From Salinivirga cyanobacteriivorans (GTDB lineage: Bacteria > Bacteroidota > Bacteroidia > Bacteroidales > Salinivirgaceae): a stretch of 64,000 nucleotides of DNA. Shown one piece after another: positions 34,453-41,684 of the stretch. The translations under genes were made by a program, and so were the position numbers. Within the stretch, counting starts at the first letter, position 1. Every line of letters starts with the position of its first letter. The stretch covers positions 2,468,501 to 2,532,500 of the forward strand of contig NZ_CP013118.1 of NCBI RefSeq assembly GCF_001443605.1, written 5' to 3'. Below the pieces are notes generated by a model. It was not told the origin of the DNA and did no database searches. It was given only the letters and a program-made list of their open reading frames with translations.

Positions 34453-35718
34453 TTACATCTCTTTAATAATATAACCACCCAGACGGCAGTCTAAACAACG
34501 GTTTTTGCTACAAAACTCATTGTATAGCTCAAGATATGCCTGGGAATCGTATGCTGAACTCATTTCAGCGCCTATCTTTTTCCAACGTTCAATAATACGG
34601 TTTTTTTCTTCGGGTAGGTTACGCATCCACGAAAATATTTTTTTCTGCATTTCCTGATCATCATAGTATTTGCCCACCACAAACAAAAAAGGGAAAACAG
34701 AGTTGATGATGATGTTTTCAATGGACTTAATACCAAGAGGTTTTTTGAGCTTTTTCGACTTTTTCGAGAAGGTGTAATGCGTTTCCCAAAAATCAGACAC
34801 TTCCGCTGAGAAAAGCATTGTAGCTTCTTTTATGCTATTTGCTTTTTTTAACATCTGTGTAAATTGGGTGTTTCTGCTGAGCAAATTGGCCAATTGAGCC
34901 AGCCTTATCGTAGGAAAGCTAACGGGCCGCATGCGGGCAAATTTCCAGATTTTTGCTTCAAGAGGTTCAATTTTGAAGCGGGCTGCCAGGTGATTGAATT
35001 CTTTTTTTAATGTTTTTTCGTAATCTGATTCGGGTGATTCGAGAAAGCCGGCAGTACCCAAAAGCAAGGCTTCTATGCGTCGTTGGTCATTTCCAAGCGT
35101 GCGAATTTGTCGTAGGTTAATTTTCCGGCTTAGTTGCTCAAAAGGCTGCGTATTGATTTTAAAGCCCATATTTCGGCAAAGCATTCGGAAAAACACCTCA
35201 TCCAGGTCGTTATTGGTTTGGGCCATCATGGCCGTAACGACCTCGCTTTTGCGTTGTAAACGCTGAATAAGTAGTGTTTCTGACCACATACTACGTATCA
35301 GCGGATCGACCTGGGCAAAATGGTCTTCACAGGGAATCCACTTGCGCGATTTGGCCAGCATGTTGTAATTTGAAGCAAGGCGCTTGTCATATGGAAGTTC
35401 AACGGTGGGAATCACCGTGTGGTTTTGGCGGGTTATTTCGGCGTCATTTACACCTACTACGTGTAAAATCACATTGTTGTAGGCAGCGTCGTTGTCATGG
35501 CCATGCAAAAACCAATCGCTTGAGCGCATATGAATTTCAATACTTCCGGCCCATTCGGTATCAGCAATTTTAATGCGACCATTAAAAAAATCGGGTCCTG
35601 CGTCGTGGTTGTGTTCGCCCAGGGAAATTAATTGCACTTTTTGACCGTCGCGGGTCTGCAGTTTATCTTTGTTGAATAGTTTGTGTTTCCAGATATAATG
35701 CAGTAGCTGTTCGTCCAT
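34453..35718 (-). CDS. DUF2851 family protein
   Basis: 421 residues from the ATG at 35718 (MDEQLLHYIWKHKLFNKDKL), the usual opening of this family; the frame extends to 35835, but that part enters a repeat element. Conserved blocks include ISLGEHNHDAGPDFFNGRIKIADTEWAGSIEIHMRSSDW, with several acidic and histidine residues arranged like a nuclease core, and a C-terminal cysteine cluster CSKNRCLDCRLGGYI. The family is confined mostly to Bacteroidetes and has no assigned function. A PD-(D/E)xK-like fold is my inference from the D…GSIEIH pattern. Confidence 0.87.
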   Translation of the reverse strand: MDEQLLHYIWKHKLFNKDKLQTRDGQKVQLISLGEHNHDAGPDFFNGRIKIADTEWAGSIEIHMRSSDWFLHGHDNDAAYNNVILHVVGVNDAEITRQNHTVIPTVELPYDKRLASNYNMLAKSRKWIPCEDHFAQVDPLIRSMWSETLLIQRLQRKSEVVTAMMAQTNNDLDEVFFRMLCRNMGFKINTQPFEQLSRKINLRQIRTLGNDQRRIEALLLGTAGFLESPESDYEKTLKKEFNHLAARFKIEPLEAKIWKFARMRPVSFPTIRLAQLANLLSRNTQFTQMLKKANSIKEATMLFSAEVSDFWETHYTFSKKSKKLKKPLGIKSIENIIINSVFPFLFVVGKYYDDQEMQKKIFSWMRNLPEEKNRIIERWKKIGAEMSSAYDSQAYLELYNEFCSKNRCLDCRLGGYIIKEM

Positions 35719-35785
35719 TTGTTGTTTTTCGGATGAAATTACGAAAAATTCAGAGGGAGGGAAAGTTTTTTCTGTCAAGGTTCGG

Positions 35786-35966
35786 TTCCCGGCTAAAGCC
35801 TTACAGGTTTTGAGTGTTGTCGAAGTCCACGCCATGAATGGCGTGGTAATTTAGAGAATTTACAACCAGAGCAAGCTTTATTGACAGGGATTAGGGCCTA
35901 ACTTACGCCGCCATTTATGGCGGTGATAGATAAGAAACCGCTGAGTTTTCCGGCTTTAGCCAGGAA
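35786..35966. repeat. Repeat family C, copy 1 (MITE-like, 181 bp)
   Basis: Inverted ends TTCCCGGCTAAAGCC and GGCTTTAGCCAGGAA (14 of 15 complementary). Internal dyads are CCACGCCAT/ATGGCGTGG and CCGCCAT/ATGGCGG. It is nearly identical in layout to 36876-37057. No open frame is conserved and no clear target duplication is visible. Confidence 0.75.
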
Positions 35967-35986
35967 TATTTTTTTGAAAAGATCTT

Positions 35987-36073
35987 TTCCCGGCTAAGCC
36001 TTGCAGGTTTTGATTGTCGTCGAAGTCCACGCCATGATTGGCGTGGTAATTCAGAGAAAATTAAGCTTAATTG
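35987..36073. repeat. Repeat family C, copy 2 (left half only)
   Basis: Starts TTCCCGGCTAAGCC, keeps the first dyad (CCACGCCATGATTGGCGTGG), and loses similarity near AAGCTT, so it lacks the second dyad and the right end. It lies 21 bp after copy 1 in the same orientation. Confidence 0.65.
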
Positions 36074-36238
36074 CTACATAATAATTTGGGAAAAGGCGTA
36101 TAACCTGCACCCCTTTTTGACGGCAAAGATTGCAACCGAATCGCTGTAAGGCGATGATCTCAGCTAAATCCGTGCGATCGGGTTTAATCTTTAAAAGAGA
36201 ACAAATAGTATTTAAAAAACGTTAAATTTGTAGTTAAT
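36074..36238. other. Spacer before the DUF4160 gene
   Basis: 165 bp with no gene. TAAATTTG at 36223-36230 fits the -7 consensus TAnnTTTG and lies only 8 bp before the ATG, which would give an almost leaderless mRNA. No -33 match is evident. Confidence 0.3.
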
Positions 36239-36478
36239 ATGCCTACAGTATTAAGAATAAAGGGTTATCGTTTTTACTTTTTCAGCAATGAGGGTGTTGA
36301 ACCAAAACATATACACATAGAAAAAGCTGATGCATGTGGAAAAATGTGGTTAGTACCATCAGTCGAAGTAGAATATTTTTATGGATTTACTGCAAAAGAA
36401 CAAAAAGCGGTCAAAAAGATTGTAAGCGAAAATTTAGAACTTTTAATAAATGCATGGGATGAATACTTTGAAAAATAA
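36239..36478 (+). CDS. DUF4160 family protein
   Basis: A small 79-residue protein, MPTVLRIKGYRFYFFSNEG…, with the family's core HIHIEKADACGKMWL and the C-terminal LINAWDEYFEK. DUF4160 proteins are usually encoded directly upstream of a DUF2442 gene, as here, and the pair behaves like a mobile two-gene cassette in many genomes. A toxin-antitoxin role has been suspected for such pairs but is not shown by this sequence. The stop lies within the next gene. The pair is enclosed by repeat family C copies. Confidence 0.85.
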   Translation: MPTVLRIKGYRFYFFSNEGVEPKHIHIEKADACGKMWLVPSVEVEYFYGFTAKEQKAVKKIVSENLELLINAWDEYFEK

Positions 36479-36815
36479 AAAAACAGATATAAGGGCGAAA
36501 GACCCTATTGATATTTTGGTTTTTGAGAAAGGTCTCCGTATTAAGAAAGTTATAATTGATAAGGAATTAGACCTAATCGGGGTTATTTTGAATAATGGTA
36601 AAATATTAGAATCAAAGATATCTCATTATCCAAAATTGAAGAATGCGCCAGAACAGGAACTTGAAAAATGGCAACTGATAAGTAAAGGTATAGGAATTAC
36701 ATGGGAAAATTTAGATGAAGACCTTTCGGTTAAAGGATTTATTCACACGGTTGCTATAAATGAAATGCTTGAACACTTACAATCATCAACAAATCTAGGA
36801 AGAGCAACAGTTTAA
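36459..36815 (+). CDS. DUF2442 family protein
   Basis: 118 residues from the ATG at 36459, overlapping the DUF4160 gene by 20 bp; an ATG at 36450 is equally possible. The C-terminal half carries the DUF2442 pattern: GVILNNGKILESKISHYPKLKNAPEQELEKWQLISKGIGITWENLDEDLSVKGFI in part, with the PxL…A…WxxxGxGIxWxxLDEDLSVxGL signature. The N-terminal 20 residues are Lys-rich. It probably forms a functional unit with DUF4160. The activity is unknown. Confidence 0.85.
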   Translation: MNTLKNKKTDIRAKDPIDILVFEKGLRIKKVIIDKELDLIGVILNNGKILESKISHYPKLKNAPEQELEKWQLISKGIGITWENLDEDLSVKGFIHTVAINEMLEHLQSSTNLGRATV

Positions 36816-36824
36816 CCCCTAACT

Positions 36825-36846
36825 AGCGCAAGCGTCCGCTTGTGCT
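36825..36846. repeat. Hairpin after the DUF2442 gene
   Basis: AGCGCAAGCG and CGCTTGTGCT pair over 10 positions with one G-T pair and a 2-nt loop, followed by TTATT. It may act as a terminator for the DUF4160-DUF2442 unit. Confidence 0.45.
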
Positions 36847-36875
36847 TTATTAGCATTTTTTTTGCAAAAAGTTTT

Positions 36876-37057
36876 TTCCCGGTTAAAGCCTTGCAGGTTT
36901 TGGTTGTCGTCGAAGCCCACGCCATGAATGGCGTGGTAATTCAGGGACGTTATAACCTGAGCAAGCTTTATTGACAGGGATTAGTACCTGACTTGCGCCG
37001 CCATTTATGGCGGTGATTAGAAAAGAACCCGAAGCGTTTTCCGGCTTTAGCCAGGAA
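36876..37057. repeat. Repeat family C, copy 3 (full, 182 bp)
   Basis: Begins TTCCCGGTTAAAGCC, ends GGCTTTAGCCAGGAA, and holds both dyads CCACGCCAT/ATGGCGTGG and CCGCCAT/ATGGCGG. Same orientation as copies 1 and 2. Its right end lies 5 bp from the pepE terminator hairpin. Confidence 0.75.
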
Positions 37058-37058
37058 C

Positions 37059-37088
37059 AAAAAACGGCTGCAAAATTTTGCAGCCGTT
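37059..37088 (-). terminator. Terminator of pepE
   Basis: A perfect 26-bp palindrome at 37063-37088 (arm AACGGCTGCAAAA) preceded on the plus strand by an A run, which reads as a T run after the hairpin on the minus strand. It lies 19 bp past the pepE stop. Confidence 0.8.
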
Positions 37089-37106
37089 CTGGGTATTTTA
37101 TTCTGG

Positions 37107-37814
37107 CTATTTCATTAAAAAATTAAAATCATCACCCGAAGAAAGCTCGTAGAACTCTTCGCCGTATTTGAAAATGCGGCATGTACGTTCTCCTTTATGT
37201 GTGAGTTTACCATTTTCATATATAAACATACAACCTTCACGCAATCCTGCTACAGTAATATCCTGGTTCACAATCAGAAACTCCTCGATGCGTTGCTGTC
37301 GACTTTCGCCTCCATGTCCTTGTGCTGTTTTGTCCAGGTAGTGCGGATTGATTTGAAACGGGATCAAATTCAACGCTTCGAAACCTTTTGGGTCAATAAT
37401 GGGCATGTCGTTAGTAGTTTTTATAGTGGGGCAGGTGAGGTTAGACCCGGCACTCCAACCTATGTAAGGTGTTCCATCTTCTACTTTGGTTCGAATTTGT
37501 TCTATTAAACCGTGACGACGAACTTCGTGCAATAAATGCCATGTGCTGCCGCCCCCCACAATAATGGCTTTGGCATCCTGCACTGCTTTTATCGGGTCGT
37601 TAAAATGATGGATAGAAACCACATCGTGGCCCACTTCATTGAAGCGTGTTTTGACTTTGGCTTCGTACTCATCATAAGTCATGCTTACGCCTGCATAGGG
37701 GATGAAGAGTGCTTCCACGCGGTCGTTCCCTAAAAAGTCGGCAATATCGTTTTTACAATAGTCCAGGTAGGGCTCGCCAGCCATGGTTGAGTTGCTAATT
37801 AGTAATAGTCTCAT
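37107..37814 (-). CDS. pepE: Peptidase E (dipeptidase E, S51)
   Basis: Cytoplasmic serine peptidase that cleaves N-terminal Asp-X dipeptides. 235 residues, family length. The nucleophile motif is YIGWSAGSNLTCPT; the GGGSTWHLL loop and NPHYLDKTAQGHGGESRQQRI (catalytic His region) are present, ending in GEERTCRIF-like strands. The start is MRLLLISNSTMAGEPYLDYC. It is followed by a strong hairpin terminator and preceded by the cyclophilin gene (23 bp), suggesting a unit that begins further upstream, at DUF2797 or rsgA. Confidence 0.95.
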   Translation of the reverse strand: MRLLLISNSTMAGEPYLDYCKNDIADFLGNDRVEALFIPYAGVSMTYDEYEAKVKTRFNEVGHDVVSIHHFNDPIKAVQDAKAIIVGGGSTWHLLHEVRRHGLIEQIRTKVEDGTPYIGWSAGSNLTCPTIKTTNDMPIIDPKGFEALNLIPFQINPHYLDKTAQGHGGESRQQRIEEFLIVNQDITVAGLREGCMFIYENGKLTHKGERTCRIFKYGEEFYELSSGDDFNFLMK

Positions 37815-37837
37815 AATATTATGTTTAAGGTTTAGAT

Positions 37838-38647
37838 TTATTTAATTACATGCACTGTCATTGAAATATCTTTTTTCGGCCAGCTTTTACCATCGACTTC
37901 TACGGCGGCAATGCTGTCTATAACTTCCATGCCGTCTATAACCTGGCCAAAAACAGTGTGTTGACCATCCAGATGTGCTGCTCCGCCTGTTGTCGTGTAT
38001 AGTTTTCTCTGTGCTTTAGTAAATTTTATGTTATTTGATTTTTCAATTTCATCCAGGTCATAATCGTTGTATGTGGTTCCATGAACTATAAAAAAATCGT
38101 ATGACGATGAACGTTTATCAGGGTTGTCTTCATAATCGCGCGCCATTGATACAGCCCCGGGTTTATGGTAGTACCGGTTGGGCTGCATCTCTTCAGGAAT
38201 GCTGTAATAACCCACTTTTCTTTTTATTGTACGACGTTCATAAGCATCTGAATCTCCGCCCTGTACAATAAAGTTCTGTTCCACACGGTAAAAAACTGTT
38301 TCATCATAAAAGTCTCGATTAGTCAGCATTAAAAAATTTGCACGGTGCAGAGGTGTCCCATCATAAAGTCTTATTTTAATATCACCCTTGGTGGTTTTTA
38401 GTAAAACAATATTTTGCGGATGATTTTCACCATATTCACTAAGCACTTTTACCACATTATCGTTCGACAACTTTGGGAATTTTTTCTTTTTAGGTTTTTT
38501 GCTCACAAGCTTTTTCTTTGGTTTAGCCTTTTGGGTAACCTTAGTTTTTTCTGTCTTGTCTTTTTTATCAGGCTGATCTCCGCAGGCGGCCATCATGATA
38601 AAAGGCATAAGAAAAAACAGGATTAGTTGAATTGTCCTTGAGCGCAT
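37838..38647 (-). CDS. Cyclophilin-type peptidyl-prolyl isomerase lipoprotein
   Basis: 269 residues from the ATG at 38647, giving a lipoprotein signal (MRSRTIQLILFFLMPFIMMAAC); starts further up would place a hydrophilic leader before it. A Lys-rich linker (DKKDKTEKTKVTQKAKPKKK) leads to the cyclophilin domain: LLKTTKGDIKIRLYDGTPLHRANFLML, then VFYRVEQNFIVQGGDSD with the catalytic Arg, and QHTVFGQVIDGMEVID. It catalyses proline cis-trans isomerisation, probably in the periplasm. It is 22 bp after rsgA on the same strand. Confidence 0.92.
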   Translation of the reverse strand: MRSRTIQLILFFLMPFIMMAACGDQPDKKDKTEKTKVTQKAKPKKKLVSKKPKKKKFPKLSNDNVVKVLSEYGENHPQNIVLLKTTKGDIKIRLYDGTPLHRANFLMLTNRDFYDETVFYRVEQNFIVQGGDSDAYERRTIKRKVGYYSIPEEMQPNRYYHKPGAVSMARDYEDNPDKRSSSYDFFIVHGTTYNDYDLDEIEKSNNIKFTKAQRKLYTTTGGAAHLDGQHTVFGQVIDGMEVIDSIAAVEVDGKSWPKKDISMTVHVIK

Positions 38648-38669
38648 AGTTTTTGTCTTCAGGTTTTGG

Positions 38670-39626
38670 TTATTGTGCATAAATATCTTTTCGGTATTTA
38701 TCTCCTTCGTCACCTTTCATAATGGTGAGGTAGTTTTCATATCGTGTAAATGGTATTTCATTGTTTTCAACTGCATCTTTAACGGCGCAACCGGGTTCGT
38801 GGATATGTGTGCAATTATGAAATTTGCAGTTTTGGCCGACTTTAAATATTTCAGGGAAAAAATGCGATAGTTCTTCTTCGCGTTCAACTTCCACAAGCCC
38901 AAAAGAACGAATTCCCGGGGTATCAATAATTTTGGCACCAAAATCAAGCTCATGCATTTCTGCAAATGTTGTAGTGTGCTTACCTTGCTGATGTGCATCT
39001 GAAATATCTCCGATTTTTAACTCCAATCCGGGTTGCAGCTTGTTTAGCAAAGTGCTTTTTCCCACTCCCGACTGCCCAACGATCACACTGGTTGTGTTTT
39101 TCATCTTTGCCTTAATCTGGTCAAGATTTAAGCCTCTGGCTGCAGATATGAGCATAACGGGGTATTCAATCGATTCATAAAGATATTTGTAGGCCTCGGC
39201 AAGTTCTTTTTGGTCTTCGTCCAGAATGTCCATTTTGTTGAAAACAATAATAGCTGGAATACGGTAGCTTTCAGCCGTGACTAAAACACGGTCGATAAAC
39301 ATTAAGGGGGTTTCAGGTTCTGTAATAGCTGCCAGCACAAAAACCTGGTCAATGTTTGAGGCAATGATATGGGCTTGTTTCGACAGCTTTGTGGCTTTGC
39401 GTATGATGTAGCTTTTGCGTTGATCCAGATCAACAATAACTCCTGTGGATTCGTTTGGATTTTGCTCCACGGTAACTACATCTCCTACGGCTATGGGATT
39501 GGTATTGCGTATTCCTTTGATACGAAACTTGCCTCTAACCGTGCAGTCCATCAACTTGCCGCTATTGAGTTTAACGGTATGCCAGCTGCCAGTTGTTTTT
39601 ACAACAACCCCTTTTAGTTTATCCAT
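38670..39626 (-). CDS. rsgA: Ribosome small-subunit-dependent GTPase A
   Basis: Circularly permuted GTPase that helps late 30S subunit assembly. 318 residues: N-terminal OB fold, then the permuted motif order G4 (NKMD), G1 (GQSGVGKSTLLN), G3 (DTPGIRSFGL), and the C-terminal zinc module C…KFHNCTHIHEPGCAV. The start MDKLKGVVVKTTGSW is typical. It is 43 bp from the DUF2797 gene and is followed by the cyclophilin gene. Confidence 0.97.
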   Translation of the reverse strand: MDKLKGVVVKTTGSWHTVKLNSGKLMDCTVRGKFRIKGIRNTNPIAVGDVVTVEQNPNESTGVIVDLDQRKSYIIRKATKLSKQAHIIASNIDQVFVLAAITEPETPLMFIDRVLVTAESYRIPAIIVFNKMDILDEDQKELAEAYKYLYESIEYPVMLISAARGLNLDQIKAKMKNTTSVIVGQSGVGKSTLLNKLQPGLELKIGDISDAHQQGKHTTTFAEMHELDFGAKIIDTPGIRSFGLVEVEREEELSHFFPEIFKVGQNCKFHNCTHIHEPGCAVKDAVENNEIPFTRYENYLTIMKGDEGDKYRKDIYAQ

Positions 39627-39669
39627 GAAACAAAAATATTAAATTTTATTCGCAAAAGCATGAACTCAC

Positions 39670-40470
39670 TTATTTCGGTTCAATGGTCAATTCAACCTCA
39701 TATCCATTGTATTTGCGAATGTTCATCACCTTACCTTCGTCAAAAATGAGGTACTGTCCGCGTATGCCTACCAATTTTCCTGTAAAATCAGGGTCTTTAT
39801 CCAGATTTACAGATTTTACCTTTAATGGATATGTTTCTACCGGATATTGAATTTTTGTTATTGTATCATCTTTTTCTGCGTATTGCTTTAAATCATCGGG
39901 CAGCAGCTCCAGAGCTTTAGTGCGGGCTTCTGCCAGGTCTGGTTCGCCTTCTGTTTTATTGGTCAGCATAGCACGCCAGTTTGTTTTATCGTTCAGGTGT
40001 TTTTTGAGGGCTACCTCCACCTGACCAGCTAAATTGCGATGAGGTGTGCAGGCAAGTTTTACGGCACTTCTTGCACCCTGGTCGATCCAGCGTGTAGGTA
40101 CTTGCGTATGCCGGGTTACACCAACTTTAAGCCCACCCGAAAGCGCCAGATATACAAAATGATCGATCAGGTCATGAGTTTTGGCCCATTTCATATCGCG
40201 TGATATACCAAGGTGTGCCTGGTTTTTTTCGGGGTGTATCACACTTGGATCTGTTTGCGGTAAAGAGATGTAACAGGGATAGCAATATCCCTGGAAGAAA
40301 GATTTTTTTGTTTTTCGGCCACAGTTGATGCAATGAATATTTCCGGTGTGATGAATGGTTATGTTTTTTCCAATCTGATCATTCATTTTGATTTGATGAT
40401 CGTCCAGGTTAAGCGTATATTTAACAGGCGCTTTCAGCTCTGTAATCATTTTTAAAAGATGTCCTTTCAT
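39670..40470 (-). CDS. DUF2797 family zinc-binding protein
   Basis: 266 residues from the ATG at 40470 (MKGHLLKMITELKAPVKYTL). A zinc knuckle HCINCGRKTKKSFFQGYCYPCY holds two CxxC pairs. The middle has the family block VYLALSGGLKVGVTRHTQVPTRWIDQGA and a GIY-YIG-like look (YLALSGGLKVGVT … RWIDQGA), which is suggestive of a nuclease-related fold, though no activity is established. The C-terminal part is a beta-rich region with GKLVGIRGQYLIFDEGKVMNIRKY. It is the first gene of the minus-strand unit DUF2797-rsgA-cyclophilin-pepE. Confidence 0.85.
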   Translation of the reverse strand: MKGHLLKMITELKAPVKYTLNLDDHQIKMNDQIGKNITIHHTGNIHCINCGRKTKKSFFQGYCYPCYISLPQTDPSVIHPEKNQAHLGISRDMKWAKTHDLIDHFVYLALSGGLKVGVTRHTQVPTRWIDQGARSAVKLACTPHRNLAGQVEVALKKHLNDKTNWRAMLTNKTEGEPDLAEARTKALELLPDDLKQYAEKDDTITKIQYPVETYPLKVKSVNLDKDPDFTGKLVGIRGQYLIFDEGKVMNIRKYNGYEVELTIEPK

Positions 40471-40637
40471 TTGCTTCAAATTTACACGAACATAGATGTT
40501 TTGAGCGGATTATGCAAAAAATTCATAACCATTTGCCTGATGTGATAAGAAGGGTGATGAGGGTAGTTATTTAAATCAAATACCTCGAAATACGGCACCT
40601 TTTTTTCAGGAAGGTTTAATTTAATTTGAATTAATAC

Positions 40638-40645
40638 TAATTTTG
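40638..40645 (+). promoter_or_regulatory. Possible -7 element for the heptose kinase gene
   Basis: TAATTTTG matches TAnnTTTG and ends 19 bp before the ATG. No TTTG at the -33 distance is evident. Confidence 0.3.
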
Positions 40646-40664
40646 TCACTTTAAAGCATTCGAT

Positions 40665-41669
40665 ATGGATAGTTTAGCACAAGTATTTGATGGTTTTTCT
40701 TCGAAGAAAATATTCGTTGTAGGTGATGTAATGATTGATTCCTATATGTGGGGAAAAACCGACCGCATTTCGCCGGAAGCACCTGTTCCTGTAGTTTCGG
40801 TAACCGATAAAGAAAACCGGCTTGGTGGTGCCGCTAATGTTGGTTTAAATATAAAAGCAATGGGTGCTGAGTCTGTACTTTGTGCCATTATTGGAGATGA
40901 TGCCCAGGGCCGCATTTTCAGGGAACTGCTCGAAAAACGAGCAATGACCGATAAAGGCTTAATGGAAACAATAGACAGGCCCACAACTGTTAAAACCCGT
41001 GTTATTGCATCAAGTCAGCACCTTTTGCGTGTCGATGAAGAAAAGAGTGAGGCTGTTTCGAATATAATTGCACGTAAATTTGCTGAGCGTACGGCAGAAC
41101 TTATGATAAAAGAGAAGCCCGATGCGTTGGTTTTTGAAGATTATGATAAAGGGAATATCACACCTGAAGTGATTCATATTATAGTAGAAAAAGCAAGGGA
41201 GATGAATATTCCTGTATTGGTAGATCCAAAAAAGCGGAATTTCTTCGCCTACAAAAATGTTACGCTGTTTAAGCCAAACTTTAAAGAATTGGTTGAAGGG
41301 ATGAAAATTACCCTGGAGAAAACTGACACCGAAGCTGTGGCGAATGCGGCATCAAAACTTAAACAGAAGTTGAATGCTGAATATGTTATGGTTACGCTTT
41401 CAGAGGCGGGTGTTTTATTAACCAATGGAGAAAGTCAATATACCATGCCTGCCCAGAAACGCGAAATTGCAGATGTTTCGGGAGCCGGCGATACGGTTAT
41501 AAGCGTTTTGGCATGCTGTATGGCGGGCAAATTAAATGCACAAAAAAGTACCGTAATAGCTAACATTGCCGGCGGCCAGGTTTGTGAAAAAGTTGGCGTT
41601 GTTCCGGTTGATAAAGCCCAGCTGTTAGCCGAAAGTGAACTCTACTTTGAAAAAAATGCGATTTTTTAG
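40665..41669 (+). CDS. D-glycero-beta-D-manno-heptose-7-phosphate kinase (HldE kinase domain, stand-alone)
   Basis: PfkB/ribokinase-family kinase of 334 residues corresponding to domain I of HldE; the adenylyltransferase domain is not fused. It phosphorylates heptose 7-phosphate at O1 on the path to ADP-heptose for lipopolysaccharide inner core. Motifs: VVGDVMIDSYMWGKTDRISPEAPVPV, GGAANVGLNIKAMG, FEDYDKG, DPKKRNF, KPNFKEL, and the catalytic DVSGAGDTVISV. It has a 15-bp gap to the M1 peptidase gene. Confidence 0.92.
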   Translation: MDSLAQVFDGFSSKKIFVVGDVMIDSYMWGKTDRISPEAPVPVVSVTDKENRLGGAANVGLNIKAMGAESVLCAIIGDDAQGRIFRELLEKRAMTDKGLMETIDRPTTVKTRVIASSQHLLRVDEEKSEAVSNIIARKFAERTAELMIKEKPDALVFEDYDKGNITPEVIHIIVEKAREMNIPVLVDPKKRNFFAYKNVTLFKPNFKELVEGMKITLEKTDTEAVANAASKLKQKLNAEYVMVTLSEAGVLLTNGESQYTMPAQKREIADVSGAGDTVISVLACCMAGKLNAQKSTVIANIAGGQVCEKVGVVPVDKAQLLAESELYFEKNAIF

Positions 41670-41684
41670 TTTAAACCAAACCTT

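Noticed and set aside
35786..37057. Spaced repeats that might suggest a CRISPR array
   Set aside because: Only three copies, 180 bp long with internal hairpins and no regular spacers; a dispersed repeat family.
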